From the NCBI RefSeq assembly GCF_014646335.1, contig NZ_BMNG01000001.1, positions 280,577-344,576 of the forward strand: DNA of 64,000 nucleotides, in the 5' to 3' direction. This document shows, one piece after another, positions 42,057 to 50,529 of this stretch. How positions within the stretch are numbered: position 1 is the stretch's first letter; every line of letters starts with the position of its first letter. The notes beneath the pieces were generated by a model. That model ran no database searches. It saw nothing but the letters and a program-made list of their open reading frames with translations, and had not been told where the DNA came from. Source of the DNA: Streptomyces lasiicapitis. GTDB lineage: Bacteria > Actinomycetota > Actinomycetes > Streptomycetales > Streptomycetaceae. Made by a program: the position numbers and the translations under genes.

Positions 42057-42698
42057 GTGACAGCCATCGAGCAGACAGAGGCGGCGCGCCCGCGGGGCAC
42101 ACGCCTGCCGCGCCGTGCCCGACGCAATCAGCTTCTGGGCGCGGCCCAGGAGGTCTTCGTGGCCCAGGGGTACCACGCGGCGGCCATGGACGACATCGCC
42201 GAGCGGGCGGGCGTCAGCAAGCCGGTGCTGTACCAGCACTTCCCGGGCAAGCTCGACCTCTATCTCGCGCTGCTCGACCAGCACTGCGAGAACCTCCTCC
42301 AGGCGGTCCGCGCGGCCCTCGCGTCGACGTCGGACAACAAACTGCGCGTGGCGGCCACGATGGACGCCTATTTCGGGTACGTCGAGGACGACGGCGGCGC
42401 GTTCCGCCTCGTCTTCGAGTCGGACCTGACGAACGAGCCCGCGGTCCGCGAGCGCGTGGACAAGGTCACCCTGGAGTGCGCGGACGCGATCTGCGAGGTC
42501 ATCGCGGAGGACACCGGCCTGTCCAAGGCCGAGTCGATGCTGCTTGCCTCCGGCCTCGGCGGCCTCGCCCAGGTCGTCGCGCGCTACTGGCTGCACAGCG
42601 ACGGCGGCGTACCCCGCGAGAAGGCGGTGCAGCTGCTCACCTCACTGGCCTGGCGCGGTATCGCCGGCTTCCCGCTGCACGGCGCCGAAGGTCACTGA
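42057..42698 (+). CDS. TetR-family transcription regulator
   Basis: The protein has 213 residues from GTG 42057 with GGGAGG 4 nt upstream. The N-terminal helix-turn-helix reads QLLGAAQEVFVAQGYHAAAMDDIAERAGVSKPVLYQHFPGK over residues ~24-64 (in parts), typical of TetR. The ligand-binding half is helical, with GLGGLAQVVARYWLHSDGG near 175. It corresponds in position to Rv3208 of M. tuberculosis, next to the DUF3107 gene. Targets and ligand are unknown. Confidence 0.92.
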   Translation: MTAIEQTEAARPRGTRLPRRARRNQLLGAAQEVFVAQGYHAAAMDDIAERAGVSKPVLYQHFPGKLDLYLALLDQHCENLLQAVRAALASTSDNKLRVAATMDAYFGYVEDDGGAFRLVFESDLTNEPAVRERVDKVTLECADAICEVIAEDTGLSKAESMLLASGLGGLAQVVARYWLHSDGGVPREKAVQLLTSLAWRGIAGFPLHGAEGH

Positions 42699-42819
42699 GC
42701 GCGCCGTGTTCGCTCCTGGCGTGCACGGCCGGAGCCGTTCCCGTCGCCTCTCCGGGCTAATCTGTGCTGGGTACGGCGCGGGCGGCCGCGCACATCACTG
42801 ACCGTCGGAGGGACAAAGC

Positions 42820-43047
42820 GTGGAGGTCAAGATCGGCGTGCAGCACGCGCCTCGCGAGATCGTTCTGGAGAGCGGTCAGAGCGTCGAGGAGGTCGAGAGC
42901 GCGGTGGCCGACGCCCTCTCGGGCAAGGCCAAGCTGCTGGCTCTGGCGGACGACAAGGGCCGCAAGGTCCTGGTGCCCGCCGACCGCCTCGCGTACGTGG
43001 AGATCGGCGAGCCGACCGTGCGCAAGGTGGGCTTCGGCGCGCTGTAG
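42820..43047 (+). CDS. DUF3107 family protein (TB9.4-like)
   Basis: The protein has 75 residues from GTG 42820 with GGAGGGA upstream. It reads VEVKIGVQHAPREIVLESGQ and continues with an EEVESAVADALSG helix, a small alpha/beta fold. It is the counterpart of Rv3208A (TB9.4), always near this TetR gene. Its function is not known. A 16-bp stem terminator follows directly. Confidence 0.9.
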   Translation: MEVKIGVQHAPREIVLESGQSVEEVESAVADALSGKAKLLALADDKGRKVLVPADRLAYVEIGEPTVRKVGFGAL

Positions 43048-43070
43048 GACCGCGCACGCTCAAGCACAGG

Positions 43071-43106
43071 GGAACGGCCCGGTGGCGACTGCCACCGGGC
43101 CGTTCC
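43071..43106 (+). terminator. strong 16-bp stem-loop terminator
   Basis: GGAACGGCCCGGTGGC (43071-43086) pairs perfectly with 43091-43106 around GACT, 24 bp after the DUF3107 stop. It likely ends the TetR-DUF3107 transcript. Confidence 0.85.
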
Positions 43107-43252
43107 GTATGTATGGCCGTACTCGTGAACGCGTGGTGCCGCGCTCCTCAACACACCCCCGGACGCCGGTGCGTGGAGGATTGCGTTCCGACGGGCGGGG
43201 GTAAGACCGGCTACGACCGTTTTGCACCTGGCCACGAGGGAGGGAACACACC

Positions 43253-43522
43253 GTGATCCTCGAAGCGCTCGGCTCCGCACTCATCGGCCTCGCCCTGGCC
43301 TGGGCGACGGCCCGCCGTCTGCCCCACCGGCTGCCCGCACGGACGCTGGTGCTCGCGACCGGGACCGGCGGAGCGCTGATCGGAGCGTTCATCACGCACA
43401 TGGCACTGGGCTCGGGCCACACCCCCGCGACCCTCGTCGGCGCCCTCGCCGTCTCGGCCGCGCTGCAGTCCCTGCTGCTCCGCCCCACCCGCCGCCTGCA
43501 CCGCCGCCAGGTACCCGCATAG
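43253..43522 (+). CDS. small two- or three-helix membrane protein
   Basis: The protein has 89 residues from GTG 43253, with GAGGGAGGGA upstream. Hydrophobic helices are seen at about residues 4-19, 31-52 and 58-76, and the C-terminus is basic (RPTRRLHRRQVPA), which suggests the end is cytoplasmic. No family is recognised. It is convergent with the ferritin-like gene. Confidence 0.7.
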   Translation: MILEALGSALIGLALAWATARRLPHRLPARTLVLATGTGGALIGAFITHMALGSGHTPATLVGALAVSAALQSLLLRPTRRLHRRQVPA

Positions 43523-43570
43523 GGCCCCTGGCGGTGGTCCGGGGAAGCCAAGCCCGAGCGCCCCAGAGGG

Positions 43571-44344
43571 CTAGGCCGCCAGGCCCAGCGCGGCCATCCG
43601 CTTGGTGTGCGCCTCGGTGATCCGGGAGAACATCCGCCCGACCTCCGCGAGGTCGAAGCCGTCCGCGACGCCGCCGACCAGCATGGTCGACAGCGCGTCC
43701 CGGTCGGCGACCACGCGCTGCGACTGCGACAGCGCCTCGCCCATGAGCCGCCGCGCCCACAGCGCGAGCCGCCCGCCGACCCGCGGATCGGCGTCGATCG
43801 CGGCCCGCACCTTCTCCACGGCGAAGCTGGCGTGCCCGGTGTCGTCGAGGACACCGAGGACGAGCTGACGCGTGTCCACGTCGAGCCGCGCCGCGACCTC
43901 GCGGTAGAAGTCACTGGCGATCGAGTCGCCGACGTACGCCTTGACCAGGCCCTCGAGCCAGTCGGACGGCGCCGTCTGCTTGTGGAAGCCGTCGAGCGCC
44001 TCGACGAACGGCTCCATCGCCTCCGTCGGCTCCTGCCCGACCGCCGCGAGCCGGTCCCGCAACTGCTCGAAGTGGTGGAACTCGGCGGACGCCATCTTCG
44101 CCAGCTCCGCCTTGTCGGCGAGCGTCGGCGCCAGCTTCGCGTCCTCCGCGAGCCGCTCGAACGCCGCGAGCTCGCCGTACGCGAGCGCGCCGAGGAGGTC
44201 CACGACGGCGGCGCGGTACTGCGGCTCGGCGGAAGCTTTCACCCAGGTCTGTGCGGCGACCCCGGTGGGGGTCTCGGCGCCTTCGGCGGATTCTGCGGAT
44301 TCGGGAGTTTCGGGGGGCTGCGCGGCGGTGTCAGGCGTCTCCAT
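43571..44344 (-). CDS. ferritin-like-fold protein
   Basis: The protein has 257 residues from ATG 44344. The first ~35 residues are Glu/Ala/Pro-rich. After that come long helices with metal-ligand-like acidic and histidine residues: LAYGELAAFERLAED near 62, ASAEFHHFEQL near 92 (ExxH-like), and DDTGHASFAVEKV near 175. The pattern fits the ferritin-like/MiaE-like diiron superfamily, as in Rv3210c, which also precedes rhlE. The activity is unknown. It is divergent from the DEAD-box helicase gene. Confidence 0.85.
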   Translation of the reverse strand: METPDTAAQPPETPESAESAEGAETPTGVAAQTWVKASAEPQYRAAVVDLLGALAYGELAAFERLAEDAKLAPTLADKAELAKMASAEFHHFEQLRDRLAAVGQEPTEAMEPFVEALDGFHKQTAPSDWLEGLVKAYVGDSIASDFYREVAARLDVDTRQLVLGVLDDTGHASFAVEKVRAAIDADPRVGGRLALWARRLMGEALSQSQRVVADRDALSTMLVGGVADGFDLAEVGRMFSRITEAHTKRMAALGLAA

Positions 44345-44448
44345 GAAGCGCACAATAGCCCGCCTGCCGTAGGGCGTAAGGGCCTGGTCAGCCACTGTGA
44401 CGACCACGACGTGACGAAATCGCCGGACACGCATGCGAGATTCCGGGG

Positions 44449-44484
44449 TACAGTGGTAATGCGCCCGCCGAATATTCGACGGGC
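44449..44484 (+). promoter_or_regulatory. candidate promoter and operator of the DEAD-box helicase gene
   Basis: TACAGT (44449-44454) could be a -10 box, with only a weak -35 (CGGACA, 19-nt spacer). Just after the expected start, GCCCGCCGAAT (44463-44473) and ATTCGACGGGC (44474-44484) form a 22-bp near-perfect palindrome centred on GAATATTC, a suitable place for a repressor. A further hairpin (44504-44529) and ~200 nt of leader follow before the coding start. Confidence 0.45.
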
Positions 44485-44730
44485 CGCATGAATGAGGATG
44501 CCCGGTCGGTGGCCCGATCGGCTCCGACCAGACAGCCCTCCAGGGCGGTGCGCACCGTGCGTACGGCATGCGGAGGGACCCCCTCAGCGGTGTGAGCGCT
44601 CGAGCGTCGGCAGTGGTCCCGTGCCACCCGGCTCGCCCGGCTCGTTCCCCATTAGGCGGCCGGCAGTCCCCGGCACGGTCACGACCCCCAGCGTTCGCCT
44701 CGCGCCGCGTCTCACAGAAGAGGCATTGCC

Positions 44731-46503
44731 CTGACTACGACTTTCCGAGAGCTCGGAATCCTTCCCGAGACGGCCGAGGCCCTTGAGGCCGTCGGCATCA
44801 TCAACCCTTTCCCCATCCAGGAGATGACGCTCCCCGTAGCGCTCTCCGGCACCGACGTCATCGGCCAGGCCAAGACCGGCACCGGCAAGACGCTGGGCTT
44901 CGGCCTTCCGCTCCTTGAGCGCGTCGTCGTCCCCGCGGACGTCGAGGCGGGCCGCGCCGAGCCCGAGGCGCTGACCGAGGCGCCGCAGGCCCTCATCGTC
45001 GTCCCCACCCGCGAGCTGTGCCAGCAGGTCACCAACGACCTGCTGACCGCCGGCAAGGCGCGCAACGTCCGCGTCCTCGCCATATACGGCGGCCGTGCCT
45101 ACGAACCGCAGGTCGAGGCGCTCAAGAAGGGCGTCGACGTCGTCGTCGGCACCCCGGGCCGCCTGCTCGACCTGGCCGGACAGCGCAAGCTGAACCTGAA
45201 GCACGTCAAGTGCCTCGTCCTCGACGAGGCCGACGAGATGCTCGACCTGGGCTTCCTGCCCGACGTCGAGAAGATCATCAACATGCTTCCGGTGAAGCGT
45301 CAGACGATGCTCTTCTCCGCGACGATGCCGGGCGCCGTCATCGGCCTCGCCCGCCGCTACATGTCGCAGCCCACGCACATCCGCGCCACCGCGCCGGACG
45401 ACGAGGGCCAGACCGTCGCGAACACCGCGCAGTTCGTCTACCGCGCGCACTCCATGGACAAGCCGGAGATGGTCTCCCGCATCCTGCAGGCCGACGGCCG
45501 CGGACTCGCGATGATCTTCTGCCGTACGAAGCGGACTGCCGCCGACATCGCCGAGCAGCTCGAGCGCCGCGGCTTCGCGTCCGGCGCCGTGCACGGTGAC
45601 CTGGGCCAGGGCGCGCGCGAGCAGGCCCTGCGGGCGTTCCGCAACGGCAAGGTCGACGTGCTGGTGTGCACCGACGTCGCCGCCCGCGGCATCGACGTCG
45701 AGGGCGTCACGCACGTCATCAACTACCAGTCGCCGGAGGACGAGAAGACGTACCTCCACCGCATCGGCCGCACCGGCCGCGCGGGCGCCAAGGGCATCGC
45801 GATCACGCTCGTCGACTGGGACGACATCCCGCGCTGGCAGCTCATCAACAAGGCGCTCGACCTGAAGTTCAACGACCCGGTCGAGACGTACTCCAGCTCC
45901 CCGCACCTGTACGAGGAGCTCTCCATCCCGGCCGGTACGAAGGGTGTCCTGCCGCGCGCGGAGCGCACCCGGGCCGGGCTCGACGCCGAAGAGGTCGAGG
46001 ACCTGGGCGAGACGGGTGGCCGCGGATCTCGCGGGGGCTCGGGTTCGCGTGGGGGCGCGCCGCGTCGTGGCGAGCGTGCCGCCGTCGGCCGCACGCAGGA
46101 CCGTGACCAGGCGCAGGCCGAGGAGACCGAGCGCCCCGCGCGCACGCCGCGCCGCCGGCGCCGCACGCGCGCGGGTGCTCCGCTCGACGCGTCCGCGGTG
46201 ACGCAGGACGCTGCCGAGGCCGGGACCGAGGCCGCCGTGGCCGCGTCCACCGGAGCCGCGACCGCCGTCGCCGCGACCGCTGGAGCCGCCACCGCCGTGG
46301 CCGAGGCCCCCGCGCCTGCCGCCGCCGAGGAGACGGCGCCGCGTACGCCGCGACGTCGCCGCCGCACCCGTGCGGGTGGCGAGTCGGCCGCGACCACCGC
46401 GGTGACCGCTGCCGCGCCGGAGACCGCGAACGCCGAGGAGGCCCCCGTGGCCAAGCCGCGCCGCCGCCGCACCCGCAAGCCCGCGGACTCCGCCGACAGC
46501 TAG
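44731..46503 (+). CDS. rhlE: DEAD-box RNA helicase (RhlE/DeaD-type), apparent CTG start
   Basis: The protein has 590 residues. The Q motif GIINPFPIQEM is near 22, motif I AKTGTGKT near 48, Ia PTRELCQQ near 92, the DEAD box VLDEADEM near 165, SAT near 195, and HRIGRTGRAGAKG near 345. The C-terminal 130 residues have repeated R-R-R-R/T-R-A/K-G basic stretches and Ala-rich linkers, suited to RNA binding. The first ATG (44824) lies inside the Q motif and would remove it. In frame, CTG at 44731 has GAAGAGG 7 nt upstream and gives LTTTFRELGILPETAEALEAVG, the normal N-terminus. So CTG is the likely start. Confidence 0.9.
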   Translation: MTTTFRELGILPETAEALEAVGIINPFPIQEMTLPVALSGTDVIGQAKTGTGKTLGFGLPLLERVVVPADVEAGRAEPEALTEAPQALIVVPTRELCQQVTNDLLTAGKARNVRVLAIYGGRAYEPQVEALKKGVDVVVGTPGRLLDLAGQRKLNLKHVKCLVLDEADEMLDLGFLPDVEKIINMLPVKRQTMLFSATMPGAVIGLARRYMSQPTHIRATAPDDEGQTVANTAQFVYRAHSMDKPEMVSRILQADGRGLAMIFCRTKRTAADIAEQLERRGFASGAVHGDLGQGAREQALRAFRNGKVDVLVCTDVAARGIDVEGVTHVINYQSPEDEKTYLHRIGRTGRAGAKGIAITLVDWDDIPRWQLINKALDLKFNDPVETYSSSPHLYEELSIPAGTKGVLPRAERTRAGLDAEEVEDLGETGGRGSRGGSGSRGGAPRRGERAAVGRTQDRDQAQAEETERPARTPRRRRRTRAGAPLDASAVTQDAAEAGTEAAVAASTGAATAVAATAGAATAVAEAPAPAAAEETAPRTPRRRRRTRAGGESAATTAVTAAAPETANAEEAPVAKPRRRRTRKPADSADS

Positions 46504-46520
46504 CCCGACCCACGCACGCA

Positions 46521-46564
46521 CGCCCACCCGCACCCGGAGCACCAGCCCCGGGCACGGGTGGGCG
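46521..46564 (+). terminator. stem-loop after the helicase gene
   Basis: CGCCCACCCG (46521-46530) pairs with CGGGTGGGCG (46555-46564), 17 bp after the stop codon, with an internal 24-nt loop. It has no U-tract but is the only structure before the next gene. Confidence 0.55.
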
Positions 46565-46651
46565 TCGTCGTACCCCCACCGGGACACCCCACAGGTAGGC
46601 GTCGCCGCACCCCACACCCGGGGCCCCCGGCCAGCCAGTAGCCTCGACCAC

Positions 46652-47518
46652 ATGAGCAGGCCGCCCACCTTCATCCCGCCCGAAGGCACCCTCGCGTACC
46701 CACTCCGTACCGCCCGTGGTGAGTTCGCCGTGCTGGACACCCGGCCGACCGGCGAGGTCAGGGGCACCGCCCTGCTGCTTCCCGGGTTCACGGGGAGCAA
46801 GGAGGACTTCGTCGCGCTGCTCGAGCCGCTCGCCGCCGCGGGCTATCGGACGGTGTCGGTCGACGGCCGCGGGCAGTACGAATCCGACGGGCCGGATGAT
46901 GAATCGGCGTACGCCCAGGGTGAGTTGGCGAAGGATGTGCTGGCTCAGGCAACCGCCGTACGTGAGCCCGGCGACGAGCCCCCGCACCTGCTCGGCCACT
47001 CCCTCGGCGGCCTGGTCGCCCGCGCCGCAGTCCTCCTCGCGCCGCCCGCCACCTTCGCCTCGCTCACCCTCATGGCCTCAGGCCCGGCCCACGTCACCCC
47101 GCCGCAGCAGGCCCGCGCCAAGCTCCTCACGGACGCCGTCGCCGCCCACCCGATGGAGGTGGTGTGGGATGCCATGCAGGCGATGGGGCCTCCCGAGGAC
47201 GCCGACATCGACGGTGCCGAGCTGCGCGCCCGCTGGCTGCGCAACAATCCGGCCCAACTCATCGCCACCGGCAAGCAGTTGTGCGCCGAGCCGGACCGCG
47301 TGGACGAGCTCGCCGCCCTCCCCCTGCCCAAGCACGTCGTCTCCGGCGAACGCGACGACACCTGGCCCGTACCGCTCCTGGACGACATGGCGCGCCGCCT
47401 CGGCGCCCGCCGCACCGTGATCACCGGCGCGGAGCACTCCCCCAACACCGACCGCCCGAAGGAAACGGCCCTCGCCCTCGCCGCCTTCTGGGAGTCGGCG
47501 CGGCAGGGGGCTCAGTAG
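46652..47518 (+). CDS. alpha/beta-hydrolase (lysophospholipase/esterase-like)
   Basis: The protein has 288 residues. It shows LLLPGFTGSKEDF near 43, VSVDGRGQYES near 68, the nucleophile elbow LLGHSLGGLVARA near 112, acid VVSGERDDTWP near 228, and histidine GAEHSPNTDRP near 262. It is a typical serine hydrolase with unknown substrate. The stop overlaps the convergent NYN gene by 7 bp, so transcripts run into each other. Confidence 0.88.
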   Translation: MSRPPTFIPPEGTLAYPLRTARGEFAVLDTRPTGEVRGTALLLPGFTGSKEDFVALLEPLAAAGYRTVSVDGRGQYESDGPDDESAYAQGELAKDVLAQATAVREPGDEPPHLLGHSLGGLVARAAVLLAPPATFASLTLMASGPAHVTPPQQARAKLLTDAVAAHPMEVVWDAMQAMGPPEDADIDGAELRARWLRNNPAQLIATGKQLCAEPDRVDELAALPLPKHVVSGERDDTWPVPLLDDMARRLGARRTVITGAEHSPNTDRPKETALALAAFWESARQGAQ

Positions 47519-48426
47519 CACTGCTGCAAGTGGTCCCAGAAGCCGTCCCGCAGCACCCGCCGCAGGTCCGACTGCCCCCGCAGCGAGTAGTCGAGCAGCC
47601 GCTCCGCCTCCACCAGGAGTTCCTGGTCGACCGAGCCCGGCAGGTAGGGATGGCCGGGCAGCAGGCTCACCAGCGCCTCCCGGCCCCGCGCCGAGAGCCA
47701 CTTCGCGGAGATCTGGGCGCCGACGAAGCGCACGTCGTCCCGTGAGGGCCGGGGCGCGGTCGGCAGGCCCTCGTACGGCACGGCGGGGCGGCGCGTCACG
47801 AACGGCTTGAAGAAGTCCGAGTCGAACGTGCGCTGACTGTCGACCTCCCACAGCAGCGGCTCCGCCTGGTTGCGGCCGTCCGGCGCGTCGATGCCCCACA
47901 GATGCACCCGCGCGCCGTACCCCTGCGCCGCCTCGACCGCCGACACCAGGTCCTCGTCGCCGCCGATCAGCGCCGCGTCGCTGATGGCGCGGTGCCGCGC
48001 CAGGGACTCCAGGTCGGAGCGGATCAGCGAATCGACGCCCTTCTGCTGGTTGTTGGCGTTGAGGTTGCCCAGGCGCACCTTGACGTCCGGGAGCTCCGCG
48101 ATCGTCTGCTGCTCCGAGGTATGGATGCGGCGCCGGGCGCCGTCGTACCAGTACACACGCAGCAGACGGCTGTCCGCGAAGATCGTGCGCGCCTTGTCGA
48201 TCAGCGCCTCGATCAGCCCTTCGGCGTCGAGGTCGAAGGCGCGCCGGTCCTCGGTGCCCGCCGCGAGGCGCCCCGCGGCCGCGTACAGATAGCCGGCGTC
48301 GACGAAGATCGCGTGGGTGGACGGGGTCTTCGCCACCTCGGCGAGCATCCGCTCCAGCAGTCCGTTGGTGCGTGCGAGGCGAGCGCTGATCTCACCGGTC
48401 TCGTCAATGGTCTCGTCCATGTCCAT
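47512..48426 (-). CDS. NYN-domain (PIN-like) putative ribonuclease
   Basis: The protein has 304 residues from ATG 48426. The NYN/PIN-like core has IFVDAGYLYAAAG near 39-51 (first metal Asp), KGVDSLIRSDL near 128 (second Asp), and ALIGGDEDLVSAVEAAQGYG near 150 (GDxD metal site), then VHLWGID. The C-terminal part (~200-304) is an extra helical domain. NYN proteins cleave RNA with divalent metal ions. Two 20-bp direct repeats lie immediately upstream, and the gene is divergent from a small SigR-controlled gene. Confidence 0.88.
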   Translation of the reverse strand: MDMDETIDETGEISARLARTNGLLERMLAEVAKTPSTHAIFVDAGYLYAAAGRLAAGTEDRRAFDLDAEGLIEALIDKARTIFADSRLLRVYWYDGARRRIHTSEQQTIAELPDVKVRLGNLNANNQQKGVDSLIRSDLESLARHRAISDAALIGGDEDLVSAVEAAQGYGARVHLWGIDAPDGRNQAEPLLWEVDSQRTFDSDFFKPFVTRRPAVPYEGLPTAPRPSRDDVRFVGAQISAKWLSARGREALVSLLPGHPYLPGSVDQELLVEAERLLDYSLRGQSDLRRVLRDGFWDHLQQCY

Positions 48427-48447
48427 ACGGAACGCATTGTCCCGTCC

Positions 48448-48494
48448 GTCACTCGGCGGGCACAACCGGTGGCTGTCACTCAGCGAACACAACC
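48448..48494. repeat. two 20-bp direct repeats upstream of the NYN gene
   Basis: GTCACTCGGCGGGCACAACC (48448-48467) is repeated with three changes at 48475-48494, a 27-bp period. They lie 22-68 bp before the NYN start codon, in the position of an operator or promoter. Confidence 0.65.
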
Positions 48495-48556
48495 AGCCGC
48501 GATACAGTCACGAAACAAGGCGTTCATTAGCCTCGCGAAAATTTTCTTTAGCGTAG

Positions 48557-48582
48557 GGAATGTTTCAACGAGTCAAGCCGTT
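48557..48582 (+). promoter_or_regulatory. SigR-type promoter of the 50-residue protein gene
   Basis: GGAAT (48557-48561), 18 nt, GTT (48580-48582) fits the sigma-R consensus exactly. It lies in an unusually AT-rich stretch (48500-48600), 67 nt before the ATG. Confidence 0.75.
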
Positions 48583-48648
48583 GGACCTGTATGTAGCAAG
48601 CAGAAAGCAGTTCTCCTCAGGAGGATCACCAGACGAAGGGAGAAGCCC

Positions 48649-48801
48649 ATGCGCTTCGAAATCATGCGACTCGACGACGTCGACGGCACCGCCGTGGACA
48701 CGACCGTCGTGGACGCCGCCTCCGTCAACCGGATCGTGCAGAAAGCCGCCGCCATAGGGCAGCGCCTCTACATCCGTCCGGCCGACGCCTCGGCCTCATA
48801 A
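48649..48801 (+). CDS. 50-residue protein with SigR-type promoter
   Basis: It begins MRFEIMRLDDVDGTAVDTTV and ends in LYIRPADASAS. AAGGGAG upstream of ATG 48649 is a good ribosome site. No cysteine, membrane segment or known domain is seen; it looks like a small alpha/beta protein. An exact SigR promoter upstream and a 14-bp stem terminator downstream make it a complete single-gene unit, so it is likely a real stress-induced small protein of unknown function. Confidence 0.8.
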   Translation: MRFEIMRLDDVDGTAVDTTVVDAASVNRIVQKAAAIGQRLYIRPADASAS

Positions 48802-48829
48802 CGGCGCCGAACGGCCTCATCACACACTT

Positions 48830-48876
48830 CAGAGCCCTGTACGCCACCGGTGGATCCGGTGCCGTACAGGGCTCTG
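48830..48876. terminator. bidirectional 14-bp stem-loop terminator
   Basis: CAGAGCCCTGTACG (48830-48843) pairs perfectly with 48863-48876, and ACCGG/CCGGT pair inside. It sits between the 50-residue protein gene and the convergent marC gene. Confidence 0.85.
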
Positions 48877-48902
48877 TACGTTGTCGGGGTCACCCGGGCG
48901 GC

Positions 48903-49505
48903 TCAACCGCCCCGGATCACCTGCGTGACGCCGTTGATGATCTGCTGCACCGCGATCGCCGACAGCATCATCCCGGCGAGCCGCGTCACGAGCACCACTC
49001 CGCCGTCCTTGATGACACGGATGATCAGCAGCGAGAAGCGCATCGCCAGGAACAGCACGACGTGGATGGCCAGGATCGCCACCCACACCGAGACCTGCTC
49101 CATGCCCTTGGCGTGCTGCACGGCGAGGATGACCTGCACGATCGCGCCCGGCCCCGCGAGCAGCGGCATGCCGAGCGGCACCAGGGCGACGTTCACGTCC
49201 TTGGTCTGCTGCGGCTCGTCGTTCTTGCCGGTGAGCAGGTCGAGGGCGACGAGGAGCAACAGCAGACCTCCCGCGATCATCAACGCCTGCGTGGAGACGT
49301 GCAGATAGTCGAGGATCTGCTGGCCGACGATGCCGAAGACGGTGATGACCCCGAAGGCCACGCACACCGCCTGGAAGGCCATTTTCTTCTGGACCTTGGC
49401 GGGCCGGCCCGCGGTGAGTCCGAGGAAGATCGGCGTGACCCCAGGGGGGTCCATGATGACAAAAAGGGTGAGAAAGAGGGATCCGAAGACGGCGACGTCG
49501 AACAC
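48903..49505 (-). CDS. MarC-family inner membrane protein
   Basis: The protein has 200 residues from GTG 49505, the usual MarC length. Six membrane helices are predicted, with the family landmarks FVIMDPPGVTPIFLGLTAG near 15-33 and VPLGMPLLAGPGAI near 105-118, which are inverted-repeat halves. The family is of unknown function despite its name; it is not itself a proven drug pump. The upstream frame to 49586 adds residues outside the family and is not used. Confidence 0.9.
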   Translation of the reverse strand: MFDVAVFGSLFLTLFVIMDPPGVTPIFLGLTAGRPAKVQKKMAFQAVCVAFGVITVFGIVGQQILDYLHVSTQALMIAGGLLLLLVALDLLTGKNDEPQQTKDVNVALVPLGMPLLAGPGAIVQVILAVQHAKGMEQVSVWVAILAIHVVLFLAMRFSLLIIRVIKDGGVVLVTRLAGMMLSAIAVQQIINGVTQVIRGG

Positions 49506-49607
49506 AGTGATGGCCTTGCAGAAGAGGGTCGTACAGAGAGCGGAGTACGTCCACGGCCGTGAGGTACGGCAGTGGAGTACGGACAACAGACAGCGGACGG
49601 TGGCGCG

Positions 49608-50483
49608 TTACGCGGCCGGGCCTCCGCCCGCGCCGGGAACCGGGAAGGCTCCCGTGGCCCGGCGGGTGATCTCGCCGTAGATCTCGGGGTCGGTGGTGTA
49701 CTCGCCGAGCACGCACGTCTTGCGGGTGCCGTGGTAGTCGCTCGACCCGGTGACGAGCAGGCCCAGGTCGGCGGCGAGGGCGCGCAGGCGGGGGCCGGAC
49801 TCGGGTGCGTACGCGAGCTGTTCCGGGTGGTCGACCTCGATGCCGTCGAGGCCCGCGGCGGCGAGTTCGGCTATCGCCGACTCGGGCACGGTGCGGCCGC
49901 GCTGGGCGGCGGCCGGGTGCGCGAAGACGGTGACGCCGCCCGCGGCCTTGACCAGGCGGATCGCGTCGAAGGGGTCCAGTTCGTGCTTCTCGGCGTAGGC
50001 GCGGCCGCCGTCGGCGAGCCAGTCGGGCGTGAAGGCGTCCGACACCGTCGGTACGACGCCGAGCTCGACCATCGCCTCCGCGACGTGCGGGCGGCCGACC
50101 GAGCCGTCGCCCGCGATGCGCGCGACCTGCTCCCAGGTGACGGGCACGCCGAGCTCCTGGAGCTTGCCGACCATCGCCTTGGCGCGCGGCACGCGGTCGT
50201 CGCGGACGAGCTCGCGCTCACGGGCGAGGTCCGGCTCTTCGGGGTCGAAGAGGTACGCCAGCATGTGCATCCCCACGCCGTCGAGGCGGCAGGACAGCTC
50301 GGCGCCGGTGACGAGGGTGAGCCCGGAGGGCAGCGCGGTGATCGCCTCCGCGTGGCCGCGGGTGGTGTCGTGGTCGGTCAGCGCGACCACGTCCAGGCCG
50401 GCGGCGGCCGCCGCGCGGACCAGGTCCGCGGGGGTGTCCGTGCCGTCGGAGGCGGTGGAGTGGGTGTGCAGATCAATTCGCAC
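49608..50483 (-). CDS. PHP-domain phosphoesterase (TrpH/RNase AM-like)
   Basis: The protein has 291 residues from GTG 50483 (GGAG 6 nt upstream). The PHP metal ligands are RIDLHTHSTASDGT at 2-15, LTDHDTTRGHAEA near 34, GAELSCR near 56, and later FAHPAAAQRGR near 190 and GSSDYHG near 250. Members hydrolyse 3',5'-nucleoside bisphosphates or act as 5'-3' exonuclease on short RNA. It is upstream of marC in the same direction, 102 bp apart. Confidence 0.92.
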   Translation of the reverse strand: MRIDLHTHSTASDGTDTPADLVRAAAAAGLDVVALTDHDTTRGHAEAITALPSGLTLVTGAELSCRLDGVGMHMLAYLFDPEEPDLARERELVRDDRVPRAKAMVGKLQELGVPVTWEQVARIAGDGSVGRPHVAEAMVELGVVPTVSDAFTPDWLADGGRAYAEKHELDPFDAIRLVKAAGGVTVFAHPAAAQRGRTVPESAIAELAAAGLDGIEVDHPEQLAYAPESGPRLRALAADLGLLVTGSSDYHGTRKTCVLGEYTTDPEIYGEITRRATGAFPVPGAGGGPAA

Positions 50484-50529
50484 GCAGGGCTCCACGCTTC
50501 TCGGGACGGACGGGGTACCCCCCAAGAAT

